From Rhodospirillaceae bacterium (lineage in GTDB: Bacteria > Pseudomonadota > Alphaproteobacteria > UBA8366), in the NCBI GenBank assembly GCA_002718015.1, contig PBCW01000070.1, positions 1-6,249 on the forward strand: 6,249 nt of DNA, in the 5' to 3' direction. The translations under genes and the position numbers were made by a program. This document shows, one piece after another, positions 1 through 6,216 of this stretch (position 1 is the first letter of the stretch; each line of letters opens with the position of its first letter). Under the pieces are notes generated by a model. It ran no database searches, was not told the DNA's origin, and saw only the letters and a program-made list of their open reading frames with translations.

Positions 1-2597
1 CGATCTGCATCGGTTTGTTCCATTTCCCCTTTTGTGAGTTCATCAGAAGCCGTTGATTGCGACTCTTCCGATGATCTACTTAATTCGAGTAAATCTTGCC
101 GTTTTCGTGCTATTTCAGATGGTCTGCCAGATAAAGTTTGCGCCTGATTTTGTATGTCCTTTTGCCGTTCAAGCAATTCATTGAGCCTTTCTGTCGCTTC
201 CAAAGTTCGTTCGCGCCAGGAGGAAAGCTCTTTTTCATTTGCGGTCACGCGCTCGCGCCGCAATTGATATTGTGTTTCGAGCCGATTGTATTTTATTTGA
301 CATTCTGACTCTAGGTTTTTGTGATCAGTAACAGTTTCATGTAATTTATCGATTGAGGATTTTAACTGTAGCGGCGTTGATGCAGCATCTAACGCGTCAG
401 CAACTTCGACCTCCAGCTTTTGGATTTGTGCCAAATCATTTTTAGATTCTGCCGAGGCTTCTTCTAATGCTGCAAGCCTACTTGCTGCACTACTGGACTC
501 GCTTAACAAACTAGAGCGTATGTCACGCGCACCGTCAAGCTGGCCAATAGAAAGCTCAACCATTTGACGTGATTTGTTTTCATTGCTGCTCGCCGCAGCC
601 AGAACTTTAATAGACATTTTATGAGCTGTCTCAGCAGTTTGAAGATTAGTGTCTGCGGTTTTCAATGATCCATTGAGTGCCTCTAACCTGTTGCGTTGAC
701 TAAGTCGGGTAGCGGCAGCACTTGGCACCCCTGCGGCAACGGTAAATCCATCCCATCGCCAAAACTCGCCAGTTTTTGAAACAAGCCATTGGCCAGGTCT
801 AAGCTGTTTCCGCAAGGTCGTTCCATTTATATCACTTGAGACAACTCCAATGCTGGAAAGTCTTCTGTCAAGTGCAGGAGGGCCTTTTACAAAGTCAGAT
901 AATGGGCGTGTGTTGGCCGGTAGCGCTGCTTTATCAGGCAAAGGGCCGAGTGAAGCCCAATGGCGCTCTGCTGCCTCATCGATTGGGGCTGTTAGCTCCT
1001 CTCCAAGAGCAGTTGCAAGAGCTGTCTCAAACCCTGTTGTAACTTCTAGTGCGTCGATTAGTGGAGGAAATAGGTCACTATCGGGTTCGCCAAGGATCCC
1101 TATTAAGGCTTTAATCTCTGCGGCAATCTCATTTTTGGCGGCTTGTTTTTCAGCTGCTTTAACCCTCACTGAATTTTCCTGTTTTTCTGCCTGCAGGCGT
1201 TCCTCTTCTGCCTTTGTTAGGTTTTCTCGAGCTGTCGATAGTTGCGATTCAAAATTGGCAACGTTGCGCTCTGCCTCGGCAAGTCGGCGATCTGCGCTAA
1301 TTTTCCCCTTAAGTTTCTCGCGTTCACTGTCAATTTGCCGCACTCTAGCCTTTAAACGTAGCCCTCTTTCCGCAAGTTCGTTCGCTCGAGCTGTGATTGT
1401 TGTTTTTTTGGCCTCAGCAGCTGTGATCTCTGTAGTGACTTTGGCTAGCTTAGTTTCTTTCGTCATCAAGGCTTCACGGGCTCCTAAGAGTGCTGATTGT
1501 GCGGCCTCTATTGCTCTTGCTTCTTCAACTTTGTTAGATTCAAGGTTTGAGCGTTCTGTTTCAAGTCGAGCAATGGTCTCAGCTGCTTCCTTTGCAAGAT
1601 CATTTTCACGAGCTAAATCTCCTTCAATTTGCTCAAGCCGGCGCGAGATCTCAGCACTAGCTTCTGAGATCCGAGATTCTTCATTATCAAGCTCTTTAAG
1701 GGCCAGGGTAAATCTTTGCAACTCGGCTGCCGCTCGCACGGCAGTATTGCGTAGTTTTGGTAAAGCCTGCTGGGCGTTAGCTCTTCGTCGTGCGGCAGAA
1801 GCTGCCGCTTGAGTTCGCTCCGATACAAGTTGCTCTATGCTCGTTAATTTTGCAACGGAGGATTCCTTAGCATTTGATGCCTCTCTCCAGCGTAAATGCA
1901 GAAGAATCGCTTCTTTTTCAAGGATTTTTTCGGCGATCTTCCTGTAACGCTGAGCTTGTCGTGCTTGGCGTTGTAGGCCACGGCTCTGATTGTTAAGCGC
2001 GCTGATTACATCATCAAGCCGCTCCAAATTAGATTCAGCGGCTTTTAAACGAAGCTCTACTTCGTGGCGACGCGAGTGGAGCCCGGTAATGCCGGCTGCT
2101 TCCTCAAGAAGAGCACGTCGTTCTGATGGTTTTGCACCAATTAAAGCACCCACCCTGCCCTGACTGACCATTGCTGTGGAGTGTGCTCCACTGGCAAGAT
2201 CAGCAAAAAGTAATTGAATATCCCGCGCACGTACATCATTGCCGTTTACTCGATATTGAGAGCCAGCTCCTCGCTCTATACGCCGTGAGATTTCTAACAC
2301 GTCGGCTTCGTTAAACCGTGCAGGGGCGCCTCGGTCGGAATTATCGAGTGATAAGGTTACTTCGGCAATATTACGCGCTGGCCGACTAGTGCTTCCGCCG
2401 AATATAACGTCGTCCATCTCAGCGCCGCGCATCCTTTTAGCTGAGGTTTCTCCCATCGCCCACCTCAAAGCCTCGACTACATTGGACTTTCCACAACCAT
2501 TAGGTCCGACAATGCCTGTCATTCCAGTTTCGATGGGCAATTCGACTGGTTCAACGAAGGATTTAAATCCTATGAGGCGGAGAGTTTTAAAATGCAC
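1..2597 (-). CDS. smc: Chromosome segregation/condensation ATPase Smc, partial (first 865 codons)
   Basis: Smc dimers, with ScpA and ScpB, load on the nucleoid and organise and separate sister chromosomes using ATP. The minus-strand frame is open from a GTG at 2597 to the left edge; I checked every codon and found no stop or frameshift. The in-frame TGA two codons upstream of the GTG leaves no earlier start, and the next ATG (residue 26) would cut into the head fold. Visible parts: N-terminal head with Walker A GPNGCGKS (residues 31-38), the R-loop region with the RWAMGE motif (45-50), Q-loop VSQGR with Q146, and the conserved LEEAAGI end of the head (about 164-170). A long charged coiled coil spans about 172-498, the hinge about 500-635, and the returning coil 636-865. 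The signature motif and Walker B lie past the edge; a full protein would be about 1,150 residues. No clear Shine-Dalgarno precedes the GTG. MukB and Rad50/SbcC are excluded by the head motifs and hinge position. Confidence 0.96.
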   Translation of the reverse strand, partial: MHFKTLRLIGFKSFVEPVELPIETGMTGIVGPNGCGKSNVVEALRWAMGETSAKRMRGAEMDDVIFGGSTSRPARNIAEVTLSLDNSDRGAPARFNEADVLEISRRIERGAGSQYRVNGNDVRARDIQLLFADLASGAHSTAMVSQGRVGALIGAKPSERRALLEEAAGITGLHSRRHEVELRLKAAESNLERLDDVISALNNQSRGLQRQARQAQRYRKIAEKILEKEAILLHLRWREASNAKESSVAKLTSIEQLVSERTQAAASAARRRANAQQALPKLRNTAVRAAAELQRFTLALKELDNEESRISEASAEISRRLEQIEGDLARENDLAKEAAETIARLETERSNLESNKVEEARAIEAAQSALLGAREALMTKETKLAKVTTEITAAEAKKTTITARANELAERGLRLKARVRQIDSEREKLKGKISADRRLAEAERNVANFESQLSTARENLTKAEEERLQAEKQENSVRVKAAEKQAAKNEIAAEIKALIGILGEPDSDLFPPLIDALEVTTGFETALATALGEELTAPIDEAAERHWASLGPLPDKAALPANTRPLSDFVKGPPALDRRLSSIGVVSSDINGTTLRKQLRPGQWLVSKTGEFWRWDGFTVAAGVPSAAATRLSQRNRLEALNGSLKTADTNLQTAETAHKMSIKVLAAASSNENKSRQMVELSIGQLDGARDIRSSLLSESSSAASRLAALEEASAESKNDLAQIQKLEVEVADALDAASTPLQLKSSIDKLHETVTDHKNLESECQIKYNRLETQYQLRRERVTANEKELSSWRERTLEATERLNELLERQKDIQNQAQTLSGRPSEIARKRQDLLELSRSSEESQSTASDELTKGEMEQTDAD

Positions 2598-2654
2598 TTT
2601 TAATCAAATTCAATTCGAATGGGTTTGATAATGAAGCTGAGTTCTGAAGGTATT

Positions 2655-3242
2655 TTATTTGTTGATCATTTTTTCTATGGACGAGTAATCTCCATCTACC
2701 TTTTTTCCGTTGACAATAATTGTGGGAGTAGAGTCAACGCCAAAATTTTTTGTGTATTCTGACATCTTCTTCCGTATGCCTTGGTAAAGTTCTTCATTTT
2801 TGAGGCAAGAATCAAATTTTTCTGATCCCATACCACCTAATTTAGCTATTTGTTTGAGCGCCGCGACGGGGTCACTCTTACGTGTCCAGCTGCTAAAGTT
2901 TTTAAACAATGTAGTTACGTAAGGTCGATAATATTTGCGTGGGACACATCTGCCGACCATATGGGCAAGTATTGCTAGATTATTGAGCGGAAAGTCTCTC
3001 GAAATGAATTTTGCTTTCCCTGTGTCGATGAGGTTTTTCTTTATTTTCGGCAATACATTAGCATGAAATTTCGCACACTGACCGCACGTTAGAGAGAAAT
3101 ATTCTATGACGGTATTGGGAGCCTCGGGGTCGCCCATAACGATGTCTTCCAACTGCGATTTGGTGTCTAGAGCTTTGGCCTCTACCGGTTGGATGGCTAT
3201 AATCAAAGCTGATAATAAAAATATTTTGAAAGCACAGGTCAC
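2655..3242 (-). CDS. DsbA-family thiol:disulfide oxidoreductase, secreted, CGQC active site
   Basis: This 195-residue protein belongs to the DsbA-like thioredoxin-fold family and probably makes or exchanges disulfides in proteins outside the cytoplasm. Residues 1 to about 22 form a signal peptide: one lysine, then a hydrophobic stretch (IFLLSALIIAI), then a likely signal peptidase I site near VEA (residues 20-22). The mature part starts with the family's GDPEAPNTVIEY strand (37-48), followed by the CxxC active site C53-G-Q-C56 and the cis-proline loop STPT (P173). C99 and C146 are a second cysteine pair, in positions where this subgroup often carries a structural disulfide. E. coli DsbA has CPHC; Gly-Gln here is unusual and may change redox potential. 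The start is GTG, supported by AAGGAA seven bases upstream. The gene lies between dciA and smc, 57 bases before the smc start. A lipoprotein is unlikely because no lipobox is visible. The family call is firm; oxidase versus isomerase activity is open. Confidence 0.93.
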   Translation of the reverse strand: MTCAFKIFLLSALIIAIQPVEAKALDTKSQLEDIVMGDPEAPNTVIEYFSLTCGQCAKFHANVLPKIKKNLIDTGKAKFISRDFPLNNLAILAHMVGRCVPRKYYRPYVTTLFKNFSSWTRKSDPVAALKQIAKLGGMGSEKFDSCLKNEELYQGIRKKMSEYTKNFGVDSTPTIIVNGKKVDGDYSSIEKMINK

Positions 3243-3248
3243 TGTTTA

Positions 3249-3254
3249 TTCCTT
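3249..3254 (-). promoter_or_regulatory. Ribosome binding site of the dsbA-like gene
   Basis: Reads AAGGAA on the minus strand, with about seven bases to the GTG at 3242. It is the clearest Shine-Dalgarno match in the window at an expected distance, and it decides the GTG start. Confidence 0.7.
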
Positions 3255-3268
3255 AGTTTTTCTAACGT

Positions 3269-3286
3269 GCGATTATTGCGATTATA
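3269..3286. repeat. Tandem 9-base repeat over the predicted -10 and start region
   Basis: On the plus strand GCGATTATT (3269-3277) is followed directly by GCGATTATA (3278-3286), identical at 8 of 9 positions. The second copy contains the predicted -10 box of the dsbA-like gene and the first lies around its expected transcription start. It may be chance or a recent small duplication. Confidence 0.5.
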
Positions 3287-3310
3287 AGGAAACTAATGTG
3301 GCTCAATCAA
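3281..3310 (-). promoter_or_regulatory. Predicted sigma-70-type promoter of the dsbA-like gene
   Basis: On the minus strand a perfect TATAAT (3286 to 3281) follows a TTGATT (3310 to 3305; 4 of 6 to consensus) with an 18-base spacer. Transcription would begin near 3274 and leave a leader of about 30 bases containing the ribosome binding site. This suggests that the dsbA-like gene, and perhaps smc behind it, can be transcribed independently of dciA. The call is from sequence alone. Confidence 0.45.
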
Positions 3311-3389
3311 GGCGCCCTCCGTGATCAAACCTAATAAGTTAAAGCGGATGACTTTTTCGATATATAACGTAAGTAATTCTCAAAAAAAA

Positions 3390-3881
3390 TTAGTCTTTTT
3401 TATTCGATTCGCGCATTTTTACAGATCGGCCAAACCGTTCTAGTAAATGCATTAACTTTGAAGCGCTGATTTTTTGGTTGAGGGATTTTTTATAAATAAA
3501 CTCGGTTGAAGTGACTGCTTCATTCTTGGGTTTGTTTACAGGGCCATTGATAATATTCAATCGCATTACCGCTCGGTAACCAAAATAGGTATTTATGCGG
3601 TCGAGAATTTGGGGCTCTAGGTGTTGAATTTCTAGTGCTGCCCCCCCCTCAGCTTTAAGACGAAGCACACCAGAATCTCGTTTATTTCGCGGGAAGGTCA
3701 GTTTTTCTGGTGCGCTCATTTTTGCAATATCAGGCCCAACTATGGTTGCCCAGTCAGTGATGAGCCCAATATAGGAAAACCCGAATTTACCGAGCGCTTT
3801 TCTCGTCAGTTTTGGCAAAAGTCTGGCGAGCGGCAACGGTCCGCTCTGGCGCCTTTTGTAAGTATCTTCGGAATCTTGCAT
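3390..3881 (-). CDS. dciA: DciA-like (DUF721) protein, probable replicative helicase loader/partner
   Basis: This 163-residue protein is of the DUF721/DciA family. DciA is known to act with DnaB in bacteria that lack DnaC or DnaI, helping load the replicative helicase. Family marks visible: a basic start, then LTRKALGKFGF (25-35), the core DWATIVGPDIAKMSAPEKL (43-61), a VLRLKAEGGAALEIQ strand region (about 72-86), and an ILDRIN..FGY segment with the RLNI strand after it. The KH-like domain therefore covers about residues 25-115. The remaining 45-50 residues are polar, basic and probably flexible. The ATG at 3881 has a CAGG motif only three bases upstream, a short spacing. A run of eight G in the coding strand (residues 78-81) is unusual here. 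It diverges from mutY and lies upstream of the dsbA-like and smc genes on the same strand. The family is secure; helicase loading in this organism is inferred from homologues. Confidence 0.88.
   Translation of the reverse strand: MQDSEDTYKRRQSGPLPLARLLPKLTRKALGKFGFSYIGLITDWATIVGPDIAKMSAPEKLTFPRNKRDSGVLRLKAEGGAALEIQHLEPQILDRINTYFGYRAVMRLNIINGPVNKPKNEAVTSTEFIYKKSLNQKISASKLMHLLERFGRSVKMRESNKKD
3641..3648 (-). repeat. Eight-G homopolymer inside dciA
   Basis: The coding strand has eight G in a row across codons 78-81 (Glu-Gly-Gly-Ala), midway through the conserved domain. The reading frame is intact here. Such runs are prone to slippage in replication and sequencing; gain or loss of one base would remove the second half of the protein. 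Confidence 0.85.
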
Positions 3882-3907
3882 ATACCTGAAATCTTTTTTG
3901 ATTGTTT

Positions 3908-3921
3908 TAGATTGTAGATTG
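3908..3921. repeat. Tandem TAGATTG repeat in the dciA/mutY divergent promoter region
   Basis: TAGATTG occurs twice without a gap (3908-3914 and 3915-3921), and a third GATTG begins at 3900. The pair overlaps a minus-strand TACAAT (a possible dciA -10) and touches a plus-strand TTGATC (a possible mutY -35). It could be an operator shared by both genes or a chance AT-rich repeat. Confidence 0.45.
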
Positions 3922-3937
3922 ATCTCCAGTTAGTAAA
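3911..3937 (-). promoter_or_regulatory. Possible dciA promoter
   Basis: On the minus strand TTTACT (3937 to 3932) and TACAAT (3916 to 3911; 5 of 6 to TATAAT) are separated by 15 bases, shorter than ideal. The -10-like box is about 30 bases upstream of the dciA ATG. It overlaps the candidate mutY promoter on the other strand. Confidence 0.25.
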
Positions 3938-3946
3938 GTATATCCT
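3919..3946 (+). promoter_or_regulatory. Possible mutY promoter
   Basis: TTGATC (3919-3924) and TATCCT (3941-3946) are spaced by 16 bases; each matches its sigma-70 consensus at 4 of 6 positions. The position, about 40 bases before the mutY start, is reasonable. The match is weak, but a promoter must lie somewhere in the 104-base gap unless mutY is read from further upstream. Confidence 0.25.
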
Positions 3947-3973
3947 ATCCATCCTGCGCTAACTCTCTTCAGT

Positions 3974-3978
3974 GGAAG
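3974..3978 (+). promoter_or_regulatory. Ribosome binding site of mutY, favouring the GTG start
   Basis: GGAAG lies seven bases before the GTG at 3986 but 13 bases before the in-frame ATG at 3992. Spacing favours the GTG; the two starts differ by only two residues. Confidence 0.5.
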
Positions 3979-3985
3979 ATTAGCT

Positions 3986-5050
3986 GTGTCAATGAAAGAT
4001 TACATGACTGCCGCTATTGAGTTACTCCAGTGGTATGACACAAATTACCGTAGCATGCCATGGCGCGTGAGCTCGAGCCAAAAACCAAATCCTTATTTTG
4101 TCTGGATGAGCGAGGTCATGCTGCAGCAGACGACTGTCGCAACTGCTGGACCGTATTTTAAACGCTTCATTGCTCGCTGGCCAACGGTGGCAGATATGGC
4201 GCGAGCTGAACTCGGCGAAGTTTTATTGGGTTGGGCTGGCCTAGGCTATTATGCGCGGGCGAGAAACCTTCATAAATGTGCGCGTGTAATTGTTGATAAG
4301 TATGGTGGCCAATTCCCTGATCATGAGGCTGAGCTTCTAAAACTTCCGGGTATTGGGCGTTATACTGCAGCTGCAATTTCTGCAATCGCTTTTGGAAGGC
4401 CAGCTGCGGTAATGGACACCAATGTAGAGCGTGTGATGGCCCGTCTGCACTCCGTGCTCGACCCGTTGCCAGCGTGTAAACCAATACTTTACAGCCATGT
4501 GTCAGATATGACCCCAACTTTTAGGCCCGGAGACTTTGCTCAAGCGGTCATGGACCTTGGGGCGACTGTATGTACAGTGCGGAAGCCAAAATGTGGTATA
4601 TGCCCCTGGATGAAAAGATGCCAAGGGAAGAACATGGCAGACTCCATTCCATTGAAAGGGTCGAAGCCAAAACGTCAAACAAGGCGTGGGATAGCATTTT
4701 GGATAACAAATCCCACGGGCGCGGTGCTTTTGCGAAGGAGGCCAGAAAAAGGCTTACTTGGTGGAATGATGGAGGTGCCCAGTACAAACTGGGTTGAAGG
4801 TGCCTTGCCAGATAGGAAAACAGCAGCGATGGCAGCACCGCTGCAGATGGCGGCTTGGGACGAAATTTCTGGAACAGTAAGGCACACTTTTAGTCATTTT
4901 CATCTTGAGCTAAACGTGGTCACGGCTTCAGTGGACAGGGTGCACACGGTGCCGCAGGATTGCATGTGGTGTCAACCGAGAGAATTCGAAAAACAAGCAT
5001 TACCTACAGTAATGCGTAAGGTAGCGAGGCTTGCAATAACAAATCTTTGA
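3986..5050 (+). CDS. mutY: A/G-specific adenine DNA glycosylase MutY
   Basis: MutY removes adenine mispaired with 8-oxoguanine and so prevents G:C to T:A changes; it acts in the GO repair system with MutM and MutT. The 354-residue product is complete. Visible: PWR near the start (25-27), the catalytic glutamate E43 in SEVMLQQTTV, GLGYYARARN (85-94) with the DNA-inserting tyrosine Y88, the helix-hairpin-helix LPGIGRYTA (120-128), and the catalytic aspartate D144 in MDTNVERV. The iron-sulfur cluster ligands C196, C203, C206 and C212 show the C-X6-C-X2-C-X5-C spacing. The C-terminal MutT-like domain (about 230-354) that reads 8-oxoguanine carries the RHTFSHFHL loop (299-307). The Glu-Val-Met-Leu-Gln-Gln motif and C-terminal domain separate it from endonuclease III. 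The start is GTG by ribosome binding site spacing, with ATG two codons later as the alternative. It diverges from dciA and converges with ccrM, eight bases apart. Confidence 0.97.
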   Translation: MSMKDYMTAAIELLQWYDTNYRSMPWRVSSSQKPNPYFVWMSEVMLQQTTVATAGPYFKRFIARWPTVADMARAELGEVLLGWAGLGYYARARNLHKCARVIVDKYGGQFPDHEAELLKLPGIGRYTAAAISAIAFGRPAAVMDTNVERVMARLHSVLDPLPACKPILYSHVSDMTPTFRPGDFAQAVMDLGATVCTVRKPKCGICPWMKRCQGKNMADSIPLKGSKPKRQTRRGIAFWITNPTGAVLLRRRPEKGLLGGMMEVPSTNWVEGALPDRKTAAMAAPLQMAAWDEISGTVRHTFSHFHLELNVVTASVDRVHTVPQDCMWCQPREFEKQALPTVMRKVARLAITNL

Positions 5051-5058
5051 TGGTGACT

Positions 5059-6159
5059 TCAGTTGAGTTCCGACCGTAACTGCTGACGCAACGAGTCAAT
5101 CGGAATGGTTTTACCTTCAACGTTCATGCACCAAAATGTCCAACCATTGCAACTAGGGGCACCTTGAACCGCAGCGCCAACCTGATGTATCGACCCCCGA
5201 TGTGTCGCAGAAATCACGGTGCCGTCTGCCCTTACCTTTGCAGTATGTTGACGATCGGGGCTTACCAGCACATCGCCCGCAGAGAGCAATCCACGTTCTA
5301 CAAGCCAACCAAAAGGAATTCGAGGCTGGCGCCTCTTCGAGGGACTTCTTATCAATTCTAATGAATGTGGCTCCGGCGTCGCTTCAATTCGCTCTCGGGC
5401 TGCCTTGACATATGCAGGATCACTATCGATGCCAAGATATCGTCGTCCCAACTTTTTTGCCACCACCCCAGTGGTGCCAGTTCCAAAAAAGGGGTCTAGA
5501 ACTAAGTCGTCGGGATTAGTCGCAGCCAAAATAGCGCGATAGATTAGCGCTTCCGGCTTCTGAGTAGGATGGACTTTATCCCCTTTTTGATCACGCAACC
5601 TTTCCGAGCCTGTGCAGATTGGAAGGAGCCAATCGCTGCGCATTTGGAGATCTTCGTTGAGCGCTTTCATAGCATCATAATTGAAGGTGGGTTTACTTGT
5701 TTCTGATTTTGCACACCAAAGAAGCGTTTCGTGGGCGTTTGTAAAACGAGTGCCACGGAAGTTGGGCATTGGATTGGTCTTGATCCATACTATGTCGTTC
5801 AAAAACCAAAATCCCATGTCCTGAAGTGTAGCTCCTACTCTATAGATGTTGTGATAAGTGCCGATGACCCATATGGTACCATCATCTTTTAAAACGCGAC
5901 GCGCTTCGGCAAGCCACTTGCCAGTGAAGGTATCGTAATCTACAAAAGTTCCAACTTTATCCCAGGCATTGTCGACACCGTTGACCCTGGTGTTGTTTGG
6001 GCGGTGTAGATCGCCTCTAAGCTGCAGATTATAAGGTGGGTCGGCAAAAATCATATCTGCACACTGATCAGGCAGTTTAGACATCACTGCTGCGCTGTTC
6101 CCAAGAATGATTTTCGAATTAATCATTTCTTTGGAAGAATGTTTTACACTAAAGGCCAT
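5059..6159 (-). CDS. ccrM: Cell-cycle adenine-N6 DNA methyltransferase CcrM (GANTC)
   Basis: CcrM transfers a methyl group from S-adenosylmethionine to adenine in GANTC, usually late in replication, and affects cell-cycle gene expression in Alphaproteobacteria. The 366-residue product is close to the usual length of about 360. Motif IV DPPYNLQL (40-47) comes before the AdoMet-binding motif I LDPFFGTGTTG (221-231), the order of beta-class enzymes. Other marks are NPMPNFRGTRFTNAHETL (129-146), QMRSDW (172-177) and HPTQKPEAL (197-205). The C-terminal CcrM domain (about 278-366) has RIPFGWLVERGLL, GSIH (322-325) and GAPSCNGWTFW (333-343), the part that sets it apart from restriction-associated methylases and is linked to GANTC recognition. 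No restriction endonuclease lies nearby. The start is uncertain: ATG 6159 lacks a nearby Shine-Dalgarno, and M12 (6126) fits the start of family similarity about as well. It converges with mutY. GANTC specificity is inferred from homology. Confidence 0.96.
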   Translation of the reverse strand: MAFSVKHSSKEMINSKIILGNSAAVMSKLPDQCADMIFADPPYNLQLRGDLHRPNNTRVNGVDNAWDKVGTFVDYDTFTGKWLAEARRVLKDDGTIWVIGTYHNIYRVGATLQDMGFWFLNDIVWIKTNPMPNFRGTRFTNAHETLLWCAKSETSKPTFNYDAMKALNEDLQMRSDWLLPICTGSERLRDQKGDKVHPTQKPEALIYRAILAATNPDDLVLDPFFGTGTTGVVAKKLGRRYLGIDSDPAYVKAARERIEATPEPHSLELIRSPSKRRQPRIPFGWLVERGLLSAGDVLVSPDRQHTAKVRADGTVISATHRGSIHQVGAAVQGAPSCNGWTFWCMNVEGKTIPIDSLRQQLRSELN

Positions 6160-6173
6160 TAAATCGGCTGCAT
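6159..6173 (-). other. Four-codon reading frame overlapping the ccrM start
   Basis: On the minus strand ATG CAG CCG ATT TAA runs from 6173 to 6159, and its stop shares one base with the ccrM start (TAATG). A GGAGG motif (6192 to 6188) is 14 bases upstream of this ATG and 28 bases upstream of the ccrM ATG, too far for a standard Shine-Dalgarno in either case. It could couple translation or be chance. Confidence 0.25.
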
Positions 6174-6200
6174 CCTATTATCTTGAACCTCCGCAATAAA

Positions 6201-6216
6201 GTAATATCCGAATTAA
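6201..6216 (-). promoter_or_regulatory. Weak CtrA-box-like site upstream of ccrM
   Basis: The minus strand reads TTAATTCGGATATTAC, compared with the CtrA consensus TTAA-N7-TTAAC: the first half is perfect and the second matches 3 of 5. CtrA is known to drive ccrM in Caulobacter, so the place is right, but the AT-rich background makes chance matches likely. Confidence 0.25.

Noticed and set aside
850..1812. 320-codon open frame on the plus strand, rich in Ser, Ala and Arg
   Set aside because: It is antisense to the smc coiled coil. Its composition is what codons for Glu, Ala, Leu and Arg give when read from the other strand, it has no recognisable domain, and the opposite strand carries an unmistakable gene.
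2389..2628. 79-codon plus-strand frame over the smc start
   Set aside because: Antisense to the conserved Smc head (Walker A region); its openness follows from the conserved codons on the other strand, and no protein family is recognisable.
2598..2654. Gap between the dsbA-like gene and smc examined for terminator or promoter
   Set aside because: It holds only a short ATTCGAAT palindrome in AT-rich sequence; no hairpin with T run and no good promoter pair.
3106..3324. 72-codon plus-strand frame across the dsbA-like start and its upstream gap
   Set aside because: Mostly antisense to the signal peptide and N-terminus of the dsbA-like gene, with no family resemblance.
3382..3401. T8 run after the dciA stop with an A6 run before it, resembling an intrinsic terminator
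   Set aside because: The possible stem is made only of A-T pairs and would use the T run itself, so it lacks the GC stem of a real intrinsic terminator.
4167..4887. Several minus-strand frames and a plus-strand second frame inside mutY
   Set aside because: All lie within the intact mutY gene, lack ribosome binding sites or domains, and read as shadow translations.
5059..5092. CAGTT / AACTG inverted repeat near the ccrM stop, considered as a terminator
   Set aside because: Only five paired bases with a 12-base loop, inside the ccrM coding region and without a T run.
5164..5408. Two overlapping plus-strand frames inside ccrM
   Set aside because: Antisense to the conserved CcrM C-terminal domain, with no recognisable features.
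5059..6159. ccrM considered as part of a restriction-modification system
   Set aside because: The C-terminal CcrM domain is present and the neighbours are mutY, dciA and smc; no endonuclease gene is in the window.
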